Assembly (NCBI RefSeq): GCF_020026915.1 | Contig: NZ_JAINUY010000005.1 | Coordinates: 124,001-188,000 of the forward strand | Direction of reading: 5' to 3' | From: Flavobacterium potami | Lineage (GTDB): Bacteria; Bacteroidota; Bacteroidia; Flavobacteriales; Flavobacteriaceae | DNA: 64,000 bases | In this document: piece after piece, positions 16,720 through 26,915 of the stretch | How the letters are laid out: the number at the start of each line of letters is the position of its first letter | Position numbering within the stretch: position 1 is the stretch's first letter | Translations under genes and position numbers: made by a program | The notes under the pieces: model-generated | Databases searched by the model: none | Seen by the model: only the letters and a program-made list of their open reading frames with translations | What the model was told of the DNA's origin: nothing

Positions 16720-18264
16720 GTGAATAAAGAATTAATCATTAGATCTAGTTCTGAAGCCGTAGATTTTGCCTTATTAAAAGATGGAAAACTAATTGAATTA
16801 CACAAAGAACAAGAAACAAGCAACTTTCAGGTTGGTGATATTTTTATTGCCAAAATCAGAAAACCAGTTGCTGGACTTAATGCTGCTTTTGTAAATGTAG
16901 GCTTCGAAAAAGATGCTTTTTTACATTATCACGATTTAGGTCCGAACTTAGCTTCCCAACTGAAATTCATAAAACTTGTAAGCGCAGGTAAAATAAAAGA
17001 TTTCTCCCTAAAAACCTTTCAGTTTGAAAAAGAGATTGACAAAGATGGCATCATTACTGATATTTTAAGTGCCAATCAATCTGTCTTAGTCCAAGTTGTA
17101 AAAGAACCGATATCGACCAAAGGCCCAAGAATAAGCGCTGAGCTTTCATTGGCAGGAAGATTTATCGTTCTGGTTCCGTTTTCTGACCGTGTTTCTATTT
17201 CACAAAAAATAGAAGACAAGAAAGAAAAAGACCGCTTAAAAAAACTTGTTCTATCGATCAAACCTAAAGGATTTGGTGTTATTGTTCGTACAGTAGCCGA
17301 AGGCAAAAATACAGCCGAATTAGAAAAAGATTTGCAGAACCTGCTTGGCAGATGGACTGCAATGTGTAAAAAATTACCAACTGCTCATCATCCATCAAAA
17401 GTATTAGGAGAGCTTAACAGAGCTTCTTCGATATTAAGAGATGTATTCAATGATACCTTCAGCGGTATTCAAATAGATGATGAAGAGTTGTATCATCAAA
17501 CGAAGGATTATCTGCAAGAAATTGCACCTTCAAAACAATCGATTGTTAAGTTTTATCAATCAAATGACACCCCCATTTTCGAGAAATACAATATAGAGAG
17601 ACAAATCAAAACTTCTTTTGGCCGAACTGTTTCCATGAGTAAAGGTGCGTATCTTATCATAGAACATACTGAAGCGCTGCACGTTATAGACGTAAACAGC
17701 GGAAACCGTTCTAACAAAGCAACCAACCAGGAAGATACAGCCATGGAAGTGAATATGATTGCCGCAGCAGAAATCGCAAGACAACTTCGTCTGCGTGATA
17801 TGGGCGGAATTATCGTAGTTGATTTTATCGATATGTCTAATCCAGAAAACAGGAAAGTTTTGTTCGACTTCTTGCGAGAAGAAATGAGCGACGATAAAGC
17901 AAAGCATAAAATATTACCGCCGAGTAAATTTGGTTTGGTCCAAATTACAAGACAGCGCGTAAGACCAGAAGTGAATATCAAAACCAGAGAGGAAGATCCA
18001 AATAAAGTTAATGGTGAAATTGAAGCACCAATACTAATAATTGATAAGATCACCGCTGATTTAGAAAGACTTTTAAAAACCCACAATAAGGTTGTGCTAA
18101 ACACACATCCGTTTGTGGCTGCATACCTCAGTAAAGGTTTTCCATCATTACGTTCAAAATGGTTTTTTGAACATAAGAAATGGGTGAAAATCATACCTCG
18201 TGACGCTTACACGTACTTAGAATATCATTTCTACGACAATAAAGGAAATGTTATTTCAGAATAA
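16720..18264 (+). CDS. rng: Ribonuclease G
   Basis: RNase E/G-type endoribonuclease, acting in rRNA maturation and mRNA turnover. From GTG 16720 the protein is 514 residues. It opens VNKELIIRSSSEAVDFALLK, has the S1-like RNA-binding segment near residues 35-125, and the catalytic region with VIDVNSGNRS and GGIIVVDFIDM carrying the metal-binding aspartates. The frame stays open upstream to 16630, but that stretch is the CAAC/TTTG repeat array, so I reject the longer start. It ends 4 bp before a strong terminator. Confidence 0.95.
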   Translation: MNKELIIRSSSEAVDFALLKDGKLIELHKEQETSNFQVGDIFIAKIRKPVAGLNAAFVNVGFEKDAFLHYHDLGPNLASQLKFIKLVSAGKIKDFSLKTFQFEKEIDKDGIITDILSANQSVLVQVVKEPISTKGPRISAELSLAGRFIVLVPFSDRVSISQKIEDKKEKDRLKKLVLSIKPKGFGVIVRTVAEGKNTAELEKDLQNLLGRWTAMCKKLPTAHHPSKVLGELNRASSILRDVFNDTFSGIQIDDEELYHQTKDYLQEIAPSKQSIVKFYQSNDTPIFEKYNIERQIKTSFGRTVSMSKGAYLIIEHTEALHVIDVNSGNRSNKATNQEDTAMEVNMIAAAEIARQLRLRDMGGIIVVDFIDMSNPENRKVLFDFLREEMSDDKAKHKILPPSKFGLVQITRQRVRPEVNIKTREEDPNKVNGEIEAPILIIDKITADLERLLKTHNKVVLNTHPFVAAYLSKGFPSLRSKWFFEHKKWVKIIPRDAYTYLEYHFYDNKGNVISE

Positions 18265-18268
18265 AAAC

Positions 18269-18302
18269 AAAACCGCCTTTCGAAAGATTGGCGGTTTTTT
18301 TG
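18269..18302 (+). terminator. rng terminator
   Basis: Stem AAAACCGCC (18269-18277) / GGCGGTTTT (18290-18298) followed by more T. It lies directly after the rng stop. Confidence 0.85.
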
Positions 18303-18316
18303 TGGCTTTTTTTAAG

Positions 18317-18403
18317 TTTTTCCGCCACGACTCGAGCGATAGCGAACAGGCGAAGCAATTCACGAATTTGTTTTGCAATAATTCGTGAATTCTTGGCGGA
18401 AAA
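18317..18403. repeat. Nested inverted repeat with AATTC cores
   Basis: Outer arms TTTTCCGCCA (18317-18326) and TGGCGGAAAA (18394-18403); inner arms AATTCACGAATT (18357-18368) and AATTCGTGAATT (about 18380-18391). It abuts the pbpC stop between convergent rng and pbpC. Confidence 0.7.
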
Positions 18404-18404
18404 T

Positions 18405-20780
18405 CTATTCTCTTACAATTTCAATTTTTCTTCTGATTTCATTTCCAGAAGCATCAACAACGGTAATATAATGTATTCCTGTTGTTGGTGTAATTGGCAA
18501 TTCATGAAAAGTTTTAGTTGTGGATTTGTAAACATTATCCACATACCAGAACAATTCTTTGTCTCTTTCAGAATAAGCCACTTTTAAAATTACTGGTTGC
18601 ACATTGCTATTAAAATCTTTTGTCAAATAGATTTTACTGTTTGCTTTTGGATAAATAAAATCCATTGTTGTGGTTTGTGTTCCTTCACAGCCTTCTTTAA
18701 ATGGAGGCAAAGGCAAATATTCTATGTGCTGGCTTTTGTAATACCAAGCCATAACCGGAGGCAGTACAAACCAGTTTTTCGTTATAATATTATCTACATT
18801 TTCACAACTGCTGTTGACCTGAAATTGTTCTGTTTTATCTAAATGAATGGTTTTATGATACGGACAAACTTTGGTCGATTTTCCTTTTTTAGGAACCCAT
18901 TGTTTGATTTTCGGACAATTATCTTTTGCCAAATAACCACTTAATCGACAAACCTCAACTTCGGCTAAATCATTGTACGGCGTATCAAACCATCGTTGTC
19001 TTGGCAGTAAATTAAAAACATCAAACAAAATTGGCGCGGCGCTGGTAACTCCTGTTAAAGTTGGTCTTCCCTCGCCTGTTGCATTTCCCACCCAAACTCC
19101 GACCACATATCTCGAATTTGTTCCAATCGCCCAAGCATCTCTATTTCCGAAACTCGTTCCTGTTTTCCATGCAATTTTAAGCGAACTATCGTAAAATTTC
19201 CAAGCTTCGTCTCCTTCTGGTCTGTTGACTTCTTCCATTGCATTGTAAGTCAGCCAAATTGATCCCGCACCTAAAATATTCTTCTGATTGGTTTCTGAAC
19301 CAAAATCGGGTTTGAAATCGTTTTTATAATTGAGTTCTGTAAATTCGTTGGTTCTATATTGCCCTTTATTTTTAGTGTAATAATTAACCGTAGACGAAAG
19401 ATTTGCATATGTTCGGCACAAATCCCACAAATTACTTTCAGCACCCCCTAAAATCAAAGACAATCCGTAATGATCGGGTGTTTTATTGATATTTCTTAAT
19501 TTGAATTTCTGCAATTCTTCATAAAATTTATTTACGCTAAAATCCTGAAGCATTAAAACGGCAGGAATATTTAGTGAACGCGACAATGCTCGATGTGCAG
19601 GAACTGCTCCATCAAAAGTGAGATTAAAGTTTTGCGGTGTATAACCCGAAATTTGTGTTGGAATATCTGCAATTAAAGTGTTGGGCAATAATTCGCCATC
19701 ATCAAGCATAGCGCCATATAAAAGCGGTTTCAAGATACTTCCCGTACTTCTTGGTGCATCGATAATATCTACGTCTTTTTGATGGTCTGCATCGGCTGGA
19801 GAATTCCCAACATAACTCATTACATTTCTGCTCTGAACATCAATTACTAAAATGGCCAGATTGTGAACTTCATTTTGTTTATATTGATTGTAATAATATC
19901 TCGCAATTTGATTGACTCTGTTTTGAAGCGCGTAATCAATTGTAGTTTTGACTCTTGTTCCTTCTTCGTTTTTAGCCACTCTCTGCAATAAATGCGGCGC
20001 GATTTGAGGCAGATCATACGGTTTTTGAGGTAATGGTTCTTCTATTGAAAGTTCGTACGTCTGTTTGTCGATTATGCCTTCCTGATGGAGTTTTAATAAA
20101 AGTCGGTTTCGTTTGTTCAAGAGTTTTATTTGATTTTTTCCTGGATAAATTAAACTCGGTGCATTAGGCAAAACAGCCAAAACAGCATTTTCTGCCCACG
20201 ACAATTGATTGGACTGAACGCCAAAATAACGCCACGAAGCCATTTCTAATCCCACAACATTTCCCCCAAATGGTGCGTGTGCTGCATACATTTCGAGGAT
20301 TTCATTTTTAGAATAACCCAATTCTAATCTTGTAGCGAGAATAATTTCTATTATTTTTTCGAAATAGGTTCTGTTTTTTCCTTTTCGGGATAGTCGAATA
20401 ACTTGTTGTGTCAGCGTACTTCCTCCTCTGACTACTTTTCCAGCTTTTTTATTTTGTTTGAAGGCATTGATCATTGCTCCTGGATTGAAACCGGGATGTT
20501 TATAAAAGTATTCGTCTTCAAAATAAACAATGCATTTCTTGAACTTATCTGGAACGCTGTCTTGTGCTGGAAAACGCCATTGTCCGTCTCTAGCAATTTT
20601 AGCGCCAAGCAATTCTCCTTCTTTGCTTTCTATTACGGTTGAATAAGGTTCTTTGAATAAAGTTCGTGGTATCGAAAAATAGTAAATCAGCAAGAGCAGA
20701 AATGCAATTGCTGATTTTATCTTATTCTTTTTAATCCAGTTTATAATGCGCTGAAAAAACGCTTTTAATTTATTTTTCAA
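18405..20780 (-). CDS. pbpC: Penicillin-binding protein 1C
   Basis: A 791-residue class A-like PBP: N-terminal membrane helix (about residues 22-40), a GT51 glycosyltransferase domain with EDEYFYKHPGFNPGAM and RGGSTLTQQV, a transpeptidase domain with SILK (SxxK), SLN and KTGTSFG, and a C-terminal BiPBP_C-type beta domain (last roughly 90 residues). PBP1C polymerises glycan strands at the inner membrane and is classically encoded with a bacterial alpha-2-macroglobulin, as here, where that gene lies directly upstream. The 231-bp gap between them is full of inverted repeats, so read-through expression is not certain. Confidence 0.95.
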   Translation of the reverse strand: MKNKLKAFFQRIINWIKKNKIKSAIAFLLLLIYYFSIPRTLFKEPYSTVIESKEGELLGAKIARDGQWRFPAQDSVPDKFKKCIVYFEDEYFYKHPGFNPGAMINAFKQNKKAGKVVRGGSTLTQQVIRLSRKGKNRTYFEKIIEIILATRLELGYSKNEILEMYAAHAPFGGNVVGLEMASWRYFGVQSNQLSWAENAVLAVLPNAPSLIYPGKNQIKLLNKRNRLLLKLHQEGIIDKQTYELSIEEPLPQKPYDLPQIAPHLLQRVAKNEEGTRVKTTIDYALQNRVNQIARYYYNQYKQNEVHNLAILVIDVQSRNVMSYVGNSPADADHQKDVDIIDAPRSTGSILKPLLYGAMLDDGELLPNTLIADIPTQISGYTPQNFNLTFDGAVPAHRALSRSLNIPAVLMLQDFSVNKFYEELQKFKLRNINKTPDHYGLSLILGGAESNLWDLCRTYANLSSTVNYYTKNKGQYRTNEFTELNYKNDFKPDFGSETNQKNILGAGSIWLTYNAMEEVNRPEGDEAWKFYDSSLKIAWKTGTSFGNRDAWAIGTNSRYVVGVWVGNATGEGRPTLTGVTSAAPILFDVFNLLPRQRWFDTPYNDLAEVEVCRLSGYLAKDNCPKIKQWVPKKGKSTKVCPYHKTIHLDKTEQFQVNSSCENVDNIITKNWFVLPPVMAWYYKSQHIEYLPLPPFKEGCEGTQTTTMDFIYPKANSKIYLTKDFNSNVQPVILKVAYSERDKELFWYVDNVYKSTTKTFHELPITPTTGIHYITVVDASGNEIRRKIEIVRE

Positions 20781-20798
20781 TGCTTGTTTTTTTTAACC

Positions 20799-21003
20799 GC
20801 AAAGGCGCTAAGTAATGCGCAATCCCGATAGCTATCGGGACGCAAAGTTTTTTCTCTCGCAGATTGCGCAGATTTTACAGATTTATTTTATCTGCTTGAT
20901 CTGCAAAATCTGCGGGAGACTTTTTAATCTTATTTTTTTAGCCACAGATTACACAGGTTAGCACAGATTTAAAAAAATCCTTTTAATCCTTATAATCTGT
21001 GGC
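20799..21003. repeat. Cluster of GCAGAT/ATCTGC 9-nt arrays and inverted repeats
   Basis: Contains TCCCGATAGCTATCGGGA (20823-20840, perfect palindrome); three GCAGAT-type cores each followed by a triplet (20859-20885); three ATCTGC cores each followed by a triplet (20890-20916), which is the inverted partner; and a second hairpin with arms GCCACAGATTA (20941-20951) and TAATCTGTGGC (20993-21003). It occupies almost the whole gap between the A2M gene and pbpC. Confidence 0.8.
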
Positions 21004-21011
21004 TAACAATT

Positions 21012-24000
21012 TTATTTCACCACCTCAACCCAGAATCCTTTTGTTCTTGCTAAGAATGTATTATCATACATCGCTTCACATTGTAATCCTGGCAGGTAAT
21101 AATTTCCTAGATATGATGCGTTTAACAGAATACGGAAAACTTTCGTTTCTCTCGCTTTCATTCCGAAATAGAAATTCGTTCTGTCGTCGCGGATATCAAT
21201 ATAATCTGCAATGTTGTTTACAGCGTCTCCATAATCGGTGAAACGAGTATTTACAATTTCGAATCCTGAAGGCAGGATTTGTGATAATGCCACATTTTGA
21301 ATGCTTTCTCCTCTTTGGTTTTTAATCGTAACCTCAGCAACAAATTCGGTTCCCTGATTGATTTTGGAAACATTGATCACACTTCCTTTTCTGTCTTTGA
21401 ATACGATAGAAGCTGTAACATCACTTTGAACTGCATTTTCTTGTCCTATTGGCAGAATTCCAGTGTTCAATACGCGAACATAAACCGTATTCGCTTTATT
21501 ATTTTTCAGCGTAATACTGTTTGTGCCAGAAGCAACAGACAAACTACGATCTGCAACAGATTTTCCTGTATTTATAGTTTCTCCTTTTCCGTTTTTAGTG
21601 AATTGAATGTTGATTCCTTTTGGACCGTTGCTCACTGCAAATTTCGACATTGCATATAAACAATAAGCCGTTGTCTGCGTACTCATCCATTGATTTGCTG
21701 ACATTTCTTTAGCTAGTTTCGTTGCCGTTACAAAAGCTTTCTGTTTTTGATCTAATAAAAGCATCGTTTCCAAAGCCATTGCTCTGTTTCTTTCGCTTGA
21801 ACCATAATAGTAATAGCTGTAACCGTCTGAACTTCCGTCGATACTTGTTTTCAAGAATAAACTCTGCCCAGCCGATTTTTGACCTGCTAAAACATAAGCT
21901 GCCGCTAAACGAAGCATACTTTCGTTCGAAATACCTTTAGTTTCTCTCAATCTGTTCATGGCTGATAAATCGGCATTTCCTGCTAAAGCTAAAGTGTATA
22001 AACGATACGCCTGAGCTAAATCATTTCCGTATTTCGGCTCAAAACGCCATTGTTTCGCTTCTTTTTGCTGATACGACAGCCATTTTGATTTGAAGTTTAT
22101 TGGTAAAACATATCCTTTTTTCTCTGCTTCAATCAAGAAATGTCCAGCGTAAGAAGTTCCCCAATCGTCTGCAATTGCATTTCCTTGCCAGTAAGGCAGA
22201 CCTCCGTTTGATAATTGGAAATTCCCCAATCTGGCAATTCCAGCGGCAATATTTTTCTGAATCAGATCTTTGCGTTTCGCATCAATATCAGCCACATCTC
22301 CCAAGTATAATTGTGGAAAAACAGAAGAAGTTGTCTGCTCCACACAGCCGTGAGGATACTGAATTAAGAATTGTAATCTTCCGTTCAAATTCATAGACGG
22401 CATTGACGAAACTTCTAATCTTGCTTTATTGCTTCCGGCAATTCCAAAGGTTTTCCATGAAATTGTTTTGGTACTATTTGGCGTTAAAACAACATCGGTA
22501 AAAGTACTCGTAACCGGATTCGGATTCGTCATATCGATTTCAACATCATAAACTGATTTCTCACTTCCAGATGTTGCGATTACCTGAACTTTTGCAATTC
22601 CAGTTGCAGATCCTACGACCAGATTAAAGTAGGCCATTTTTTCATCCGGCTGTGCAAAACTTAGTTTTTGAACCGCGCTTCCCATTACTTTCAATCCGTT
22701 GCTTGTTTTTACTTGGATCGAAACATTTTTGATTTTGTTTTCAGTTGCAAAAACCGTTACTGGTAATGTTACTTTTTCTGATGGCGAAATTTTTCTCGGT
22801 AACGAAGCCAGAACCATCAACGGACTCTTAACTTGTGTTGCTTTTTCAACACTTCCATAAGCGCTTGTTTTTGTATCTCCTGCCACAATCATTGTTCGAA
22901 CTGAACCAATATATTTCGGCAGTTTTAACTGATGTGATTTCGTTTCTCCTTTATCTAATTTAAACGGTCCATAGTACAATACAACTGGTTTAAAACGGTT
23001 TGCTTTTTTAGCTTTTCCTCCGCCTAAATCCTGATCACCACCAATACTGAAAATCTGATTTATTTTTCCGCCGTAAGCACCAATTACATCATCATAAATA
23101 TCCCAGGTTTTTACGCCTAAAGCTTCACGAACATAGAAACTATCCCAGGCATTTGGTGTTTTAAAACGAGTTAAATCCAAAAGTCCTTCATCAACAACTG
23201 CGATGGTATAGGTCATTTCTTTACCTGATTTTTCGCCTACTTTTACCGTAAATGGCTGTTCTGGTCTTAAAACATCTGGCATGTTAATCGTTGGTGCCAA
23301 AATGGTATTTTTATCTACTACTTCGATTGGCACAATTCCGTACATACGAATTGGCGAATCGTTTTTGGTTGAAGCGTGAGGCTGTAACAACGTAATATTA
23401 AAATATACATTTGGTGCCATTTCTCCCGTAATCGGAACCTCAACTTTGGTTTCTCCTTTTTTGGTTTCGGCCCAAATAGTCTGCACTACTCTTGATCCGT
23501 TTTCTACAGAAATCAATGCACGTCCACCTTCACTTGAAGGGAAAGAAATCTGTGCTTTTTCCCCAACTGCATAGTTTTTCTTATCGGTAGAAAAAACTAA
23601 CATATTAGCTGTTGAAGCGTCTCTGTTACGCGTTTTTCCCGACCAGATTGGCCAGTCGATATTTACGGTTAACGAAGTTGCATGACCATCTTCCTGATCG
23701 GCAACACGAATTAAATAACGTCCCCATTCTTCGTCTGTTAAAGCAAATTGGAAACTTCCTTTTCCGCTTGAATCGGTATTGATTACAAACGTTTTGTATG
23801 AAGTAGTTGCATTAGACGAGTTATAATTGGATAAATTATCGCTAGAAGAATCCCACCACCATCTCCAGTCTACTTTGTAAACTCGCACTTCGAGATTACG
23901 AACCGATTTTGGTCTTCCGTTTTCGTCAACTGTCACCACTTCAAAACGATTATTTGCTCTCGTTTCAAGCATGCTGTATTTATTCAGTTCTGGTGTTTTA

Positions 24001-26699
24001 AGTCCAACATAGGTTTTGTAAGGAGAATAAGTCGTTGACATTACATCGGTACTAAAATCCCCTCCTTCTTCATATACTTTTGTAATGAATGAAGCGCGAA
24101 GCATTCCTGGCGCCTGACCTTGCAATCTTGGCTGAATATTTACCGAAGCTTTTCCGCTTTCATTTAATTTTCCTGAGAAAACATTGATTTCTTCTGTACT
24201 GAATTGACGCGCCAAATCATCAAAAGTATATTTTTCGTAACCTTTGAAAGTTGTGGATTGTTGAGAGAATTTTGCCTGCATTTCTACATTCAAATTCTTC
24301 GCAATCGCACCGTGAAGCCACGTCACTTCTAGATTATCTGTATTTGGATATGATGCCGAAAGTGTATTTCTGCTAAATGTATTTTTGATTTTTAAACGAT
24401 TTGGTTTTATCGTTTCAATCTTAATGCTCTTATAGAATTTTGCGCCTCCAACGCTAACCATTGCTTCCCAGTTTCCTGTTGGAGCATCTTGGTTTGTCGG
24501 AACTGTAAAAGCGTAATGATTCAGCTCATTTGTTTTTTGAACGGTTTGATAAACCGTTTTTCCATTCGGATCGTTTAATCGGAATTTAATTGGATGTGAT
24601 TTCGGCAGTTTGTTCGCAGCATCATTCAAAATAAAAGACAAATACAAATTATCTCCAGGGCGCCAAACCCCTCTTTCTCCATAAATAAATCCTTTCAAAC
24701 CTTTTTGTAAAGTCTCTCCCGCAACATCAAAATTACTTACAGATAATGAAAGTCCGTCATCCAGTTTCACGTAAGTCGATTGATCTCCTAAAGTAACAAT
24801 AGCGAAATAAGCGAATTTGTCCAATTGGAAAGAGGCAATTCCTTCACTGCTTGTTGCTTGTGTTGCTATTTTTTGCTGTTGGAAATTATACAAATCCACT
24901 CTCGCATTCGAAACTGGTTCTGTTGTAACGATATTATTTACAGCAAATAAGTATGATTTATTTTCTCCTCTTTTAGCAATAACTCCTAAATCTGTAGCTA
25001 AAATATTGGTTGCGATTCTAGCATTGTAGAAATAAGAGCCTGTGCAAGGATCTTGACTTTCTCTCCAGTCGTAATCGTCATAATAATAGTAATCATCGTA
25101 AGAGTTTCCGCTGTAGTTTACGTCGTTTTCATCTACTTCTTCTTCCTCTGTTTCATCATCACTATTATCTGAAGTTTCACATTTGTACAATGAATATTTC
25201 TTTTTGTACACAAACTCCACTCTGTAAATCGCTCCTGGTTCTGGTTTGATAATTTTAGATAAATCTAAAGCATAGGTGTTCCATTTTGCCAGATTTACAA
25301 GCGTACTTTCTCTTAAATTGAGCGTTGTCTTGGCAATTGGCTGTGCGACTTTTTTGAGATTTTGTCCGCCGTTTAATTCATTATATTGAAGAAACTGCAG
25401 AATGTTATTTTTGTAAATTTTATACACTTTTACATCTACAGCACTCAGATTTACGGCTTCAAAATTCAGTTTTAAATTGTTTGAACTTGGCAGAATTGTC
25501 CCGTTTTTAATAAAACGAATATTAGGTTTTATTTGGTCAAAAGAGATTTTCTCGCTGTAATTGTTTTCTAGTTTTTTGCCGTACTGACTTTCGATTCCCT
25601 GAAATACTTCCAATAACAATTCGCCTGTAACAACTTGTTCTGGTTCTTCATCTGGCACATATTCAACAGCATCTTCTACAACAGCGGCGGCTGAATCTAT
25701 TGCTACTGCTGCTGAATCAACTACTACGGCGGCCGAATCGACAGCAACGGCAGCTGGTTTTGCAACTGCTACGGCTATTGGTTCTTCTTTTTTAGGTGCA
25801 TTTTGGTTTGTAAAATATACTTTTAATAAATTTCCTTGAGTCGAAAATTTAAGATTGTTAGTGTTCTGAATAGAAACCAATCCCGCGAAATCCTGCCCTT
25901 TCTCTAACGGTTCTGAGAAATTAATTAAAACCTGCTGATTGTTTCCGTCTGGAACTTCAACTTTTATGATTTTAAATTCGTTGATACTTGTAATCGGAAA
26001 ATCGATTTGTCCTTTTTGATCGATATCGAAATCATTTCCGTCATAAATGATTTCCAAATTTGAAGCTTCTGATTGACGCTGAATACTGTCAATTATAAAA
26101 TGAAATTCTTTTCCTGAAGACACATTTTTATCAAACTTAATTTTAAGATCGTTTCCGTTGTGTTTGGCTTTAACCAATTTAATGGCTGTTTCCAAATCAA
26201 TATTATCGGCTGTTTTAAGCGTGCAGTTTAAATACTGATATTCTTTGCTGTACGATTGAATATCGCCAGTATTTATGGTAAAATCCTGTTTTACAGTTTT
26301 AACTGTAAAATTAAATTTTGAAAGTTCCTTTTCTTTCTCTTTTGGAATGGCTGTCAGCTTATCTAAGTTTAAAGTAACTTGATATTCTGTTCCCATTTTA
26401 AGTTTTTTCTCTGGAATAAAAGCTAAAGTATTTGTAGAAAGCGCAATAACTTTTCCACTTACACTTGGCGAAATATCAAACAAATCGTCGTCTAATTCTT
26501 GATTAGGTTTCCAATCGTTTTTATCGAATGCCAACACCACACGAATATCAGAATCTGCTGAAACGATACCGCCTGTAAAACTGGTAATGTAATCTTTGAA
26601 TAATGAAAAATCGGAGTTGAAATCTGCAGCTGATTTACGCCCGCAAGATTGAAAAATAAAAAACACAAAAGATACGAGAATTAGTCCTTTTACTTTCAC
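21012..26699 (-). CDS. Bacterial alpha-2-macroglobulin family lipoprotein
   Basis: A very large protein (1895 residues) with a lipoprotein signal (FFIFQSCGRKS, cysteine at about residue 19), successive macroglobulin beta domains, MG7-bait-like middle region and a C-terminal alpha/alpha toroid containing the thioester motif GCVEQ (about residue 1450). Bacterial A2Ms trap proteases in the periplasm and work with PBP1C, encoded next. Two low-complexity inserts stand out: a Val/Asp/Ser/Ala run of four near-repeats of VDSAAV around residue 305-350, and an acidic Tyr-rich loop (about 510-555) between two cysteines. No clear TAnnTTTG is seen in the 216 bp upstream. Confidence 0.93.
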   Translation of the reverse strand: MKVKGLILVSFVFFIFQSCGRKSAADFNSDFSLFKDYITSFTGGIVSADSDIRVVLAFDKNDWKPNQELDDDLFDISPSVSGKVIALSTNTLAFIPEKKLKMGTEYQVTLNLDKLTAIPKEKEKELSKFNFTVKTVKQDFTINTGDIQSYSKEYQYLNCTLKTADNIDLETAIKLVKAKHNGNDLKIKFDKNVSSGKEFHFIIDSIQRQSEASNLEIIYDGNDFDIDQKGQIDFPITSINEFKIIKVEVPDGNNQQVLINFSEPLEKGQDFAGLVSIQNTNNLKFSTQGNLLKVYFTNQNAPKKEEPIAVAVAKPAAVAVDSAAVVVDSAAVAIDSAAAVVEDAVEYVPDEEPEQVVTGELLLEVFQGIESQYGKKLENNYSEKISFDQIKPNIRFIKNGTILPSSNNLKLNFEAVNLSAVDVKVYKIYKNNILQFLQYNELNGGQNLKKVAQPIAKTTLNLRESTLVNLAKWNTYALDLSKIIKPEPGAIYRVEFVYKKKYSLYKCETSDNSDDETEEEEVDENDVNYSGNSYDDYYYYDDYDWRESQDPCTGSYFYNARIATNILATDLGVIAKRGENKSYLFAVNNIVTTEPVSNARVDLYNFQQQKIATQATSSEGIASFQLDKFAYFAIVTLGDQSTYVKLDDGLSLSVSNFDVAGETLQKGLKGFIYGERGVWRPGDNLYLSFILNDAANKLPKSHPIKFRLNDPNGKTVYQTVQKTNELNHYAFTVPTNQDAPTGNWEAMVSVGGAKFYKSIKIETIKPNRLKIKNTFSRNTLSASYPNTDNLEVTWLHGAIAKNLNVEMQAKFSQQSTTFKGYEKYTFDDLARQFSTEEINVFSGKLNESGKASVNIQPRLQGQAPGMLRASFITKVYEEGGDFSTDVMSTTYSPYKTYVGLKTPELNKYSMLETRANNRFEVVTVDENGRPKSVRNLEVRVYKVDWRWWWDSSSDNLSNYNSSNATTSYKTFVINTDSSGKGSFQFALTDEEWGRYLIRVADQEDGHATSLTVNIDWPIWSGKTRNRDASTANMLVFSTDKKNYAVGEKAQISFPSSEGGRALISVENGSRVVQTIWAETKKGETKVEVPITGEMAPNVYFNITLLQPHASTKNDSPIRMYGIVPIEVVDKNTILAPTINMPDVLRPEQPFTVKVGEKSGKEMTYTIAVVDEGLLDLTRFKTPNAWDSFYVREALGVKTWDIYDDVIGAYGGKINQIFSIGGDQDLGGGKAKKANRFKPVVLYYGPFKLDKGETKSHQLKLPKYIGSVRTMIVAGDTKTSAYGSVEKATQVKSPLMVLASLPRKISPSEKVTLPVTVFATENKIKNVSIQVKTSNGLKVMGSAVQKLSFAQPDEKMAYFNLVVGSATGIAKVQVIATSGSEKSVYDVEIDMTNPNPVTSTFTDVVLTPNSTKTISWKTFGIAGSNKARLEVSSMPSMNLNGRLQFLIQYPHGCVEQTTSSVFPQLYLGDVADIDAKRKDLIQKNIAAGIARLGNFQLSNGGLPYWQGNAIADDWGTSYAGHFLIEAEKKGYVLPINFKSKWLSYQQKEAKQWRFEPKYGNDLAQAYRLYTLALAGNADLSAMNRLRETKGISNESMLRLAAAYVLAGQKSAGQSLFLKTSIDGSSDGYSYYYYGSSERNRAMALETMLLLDQKQKAFVTATKLAKEMSANQWMSTQTTAYCLYAMSKFAVSNGPKGINIQFTKNGKGETINTGKSVADRSLSVASGTNSITLKNNKANTVYVRVLNTGILPIGQENAVQSDVTASIVFKDRKGSVINVSKINQGTEFVAEVTIKNQRGESIQNVALSQILPSGFEIVNTRFTDYGDAVNNIADYIDIRDDRTNFYFGMKARETKVFRILLNASYLGNYYLPGLQCEAMYDNTFLARTKGFWVEVVK

Positions 26700-26915
26700 C
26701 TTTAATTAGAGTTAATTGGTTAATAAACTAAGAATTTAATACGATTTACTATCAAAAGTCATAACAGCAAAATCACAATTAAATTATTATAAAAGTAAAA
26801 TATTTTCTGAATTCTTTAAGAGGAAAATTCTCTATTATGATTATTTAACTTTTGTTGAAGTTAGACAACTCATTAAAGCATGAATAAGAGTAACTCAGAA
26901 TGATCATTGTCAAGA

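Noticed and set aside
17556-18194. 212-codon minus-strand ORF within rng
   Set aside because: Antisense to the strongly conserved RNase G catalytic region; amino-acid order shows no recognisable motif.
26700-26915. Promoter or riboswitch for the A2M gene
   Set aside because: No TAnnTTTG with a proper -33 partner and no conserved aptamer elements could be found.
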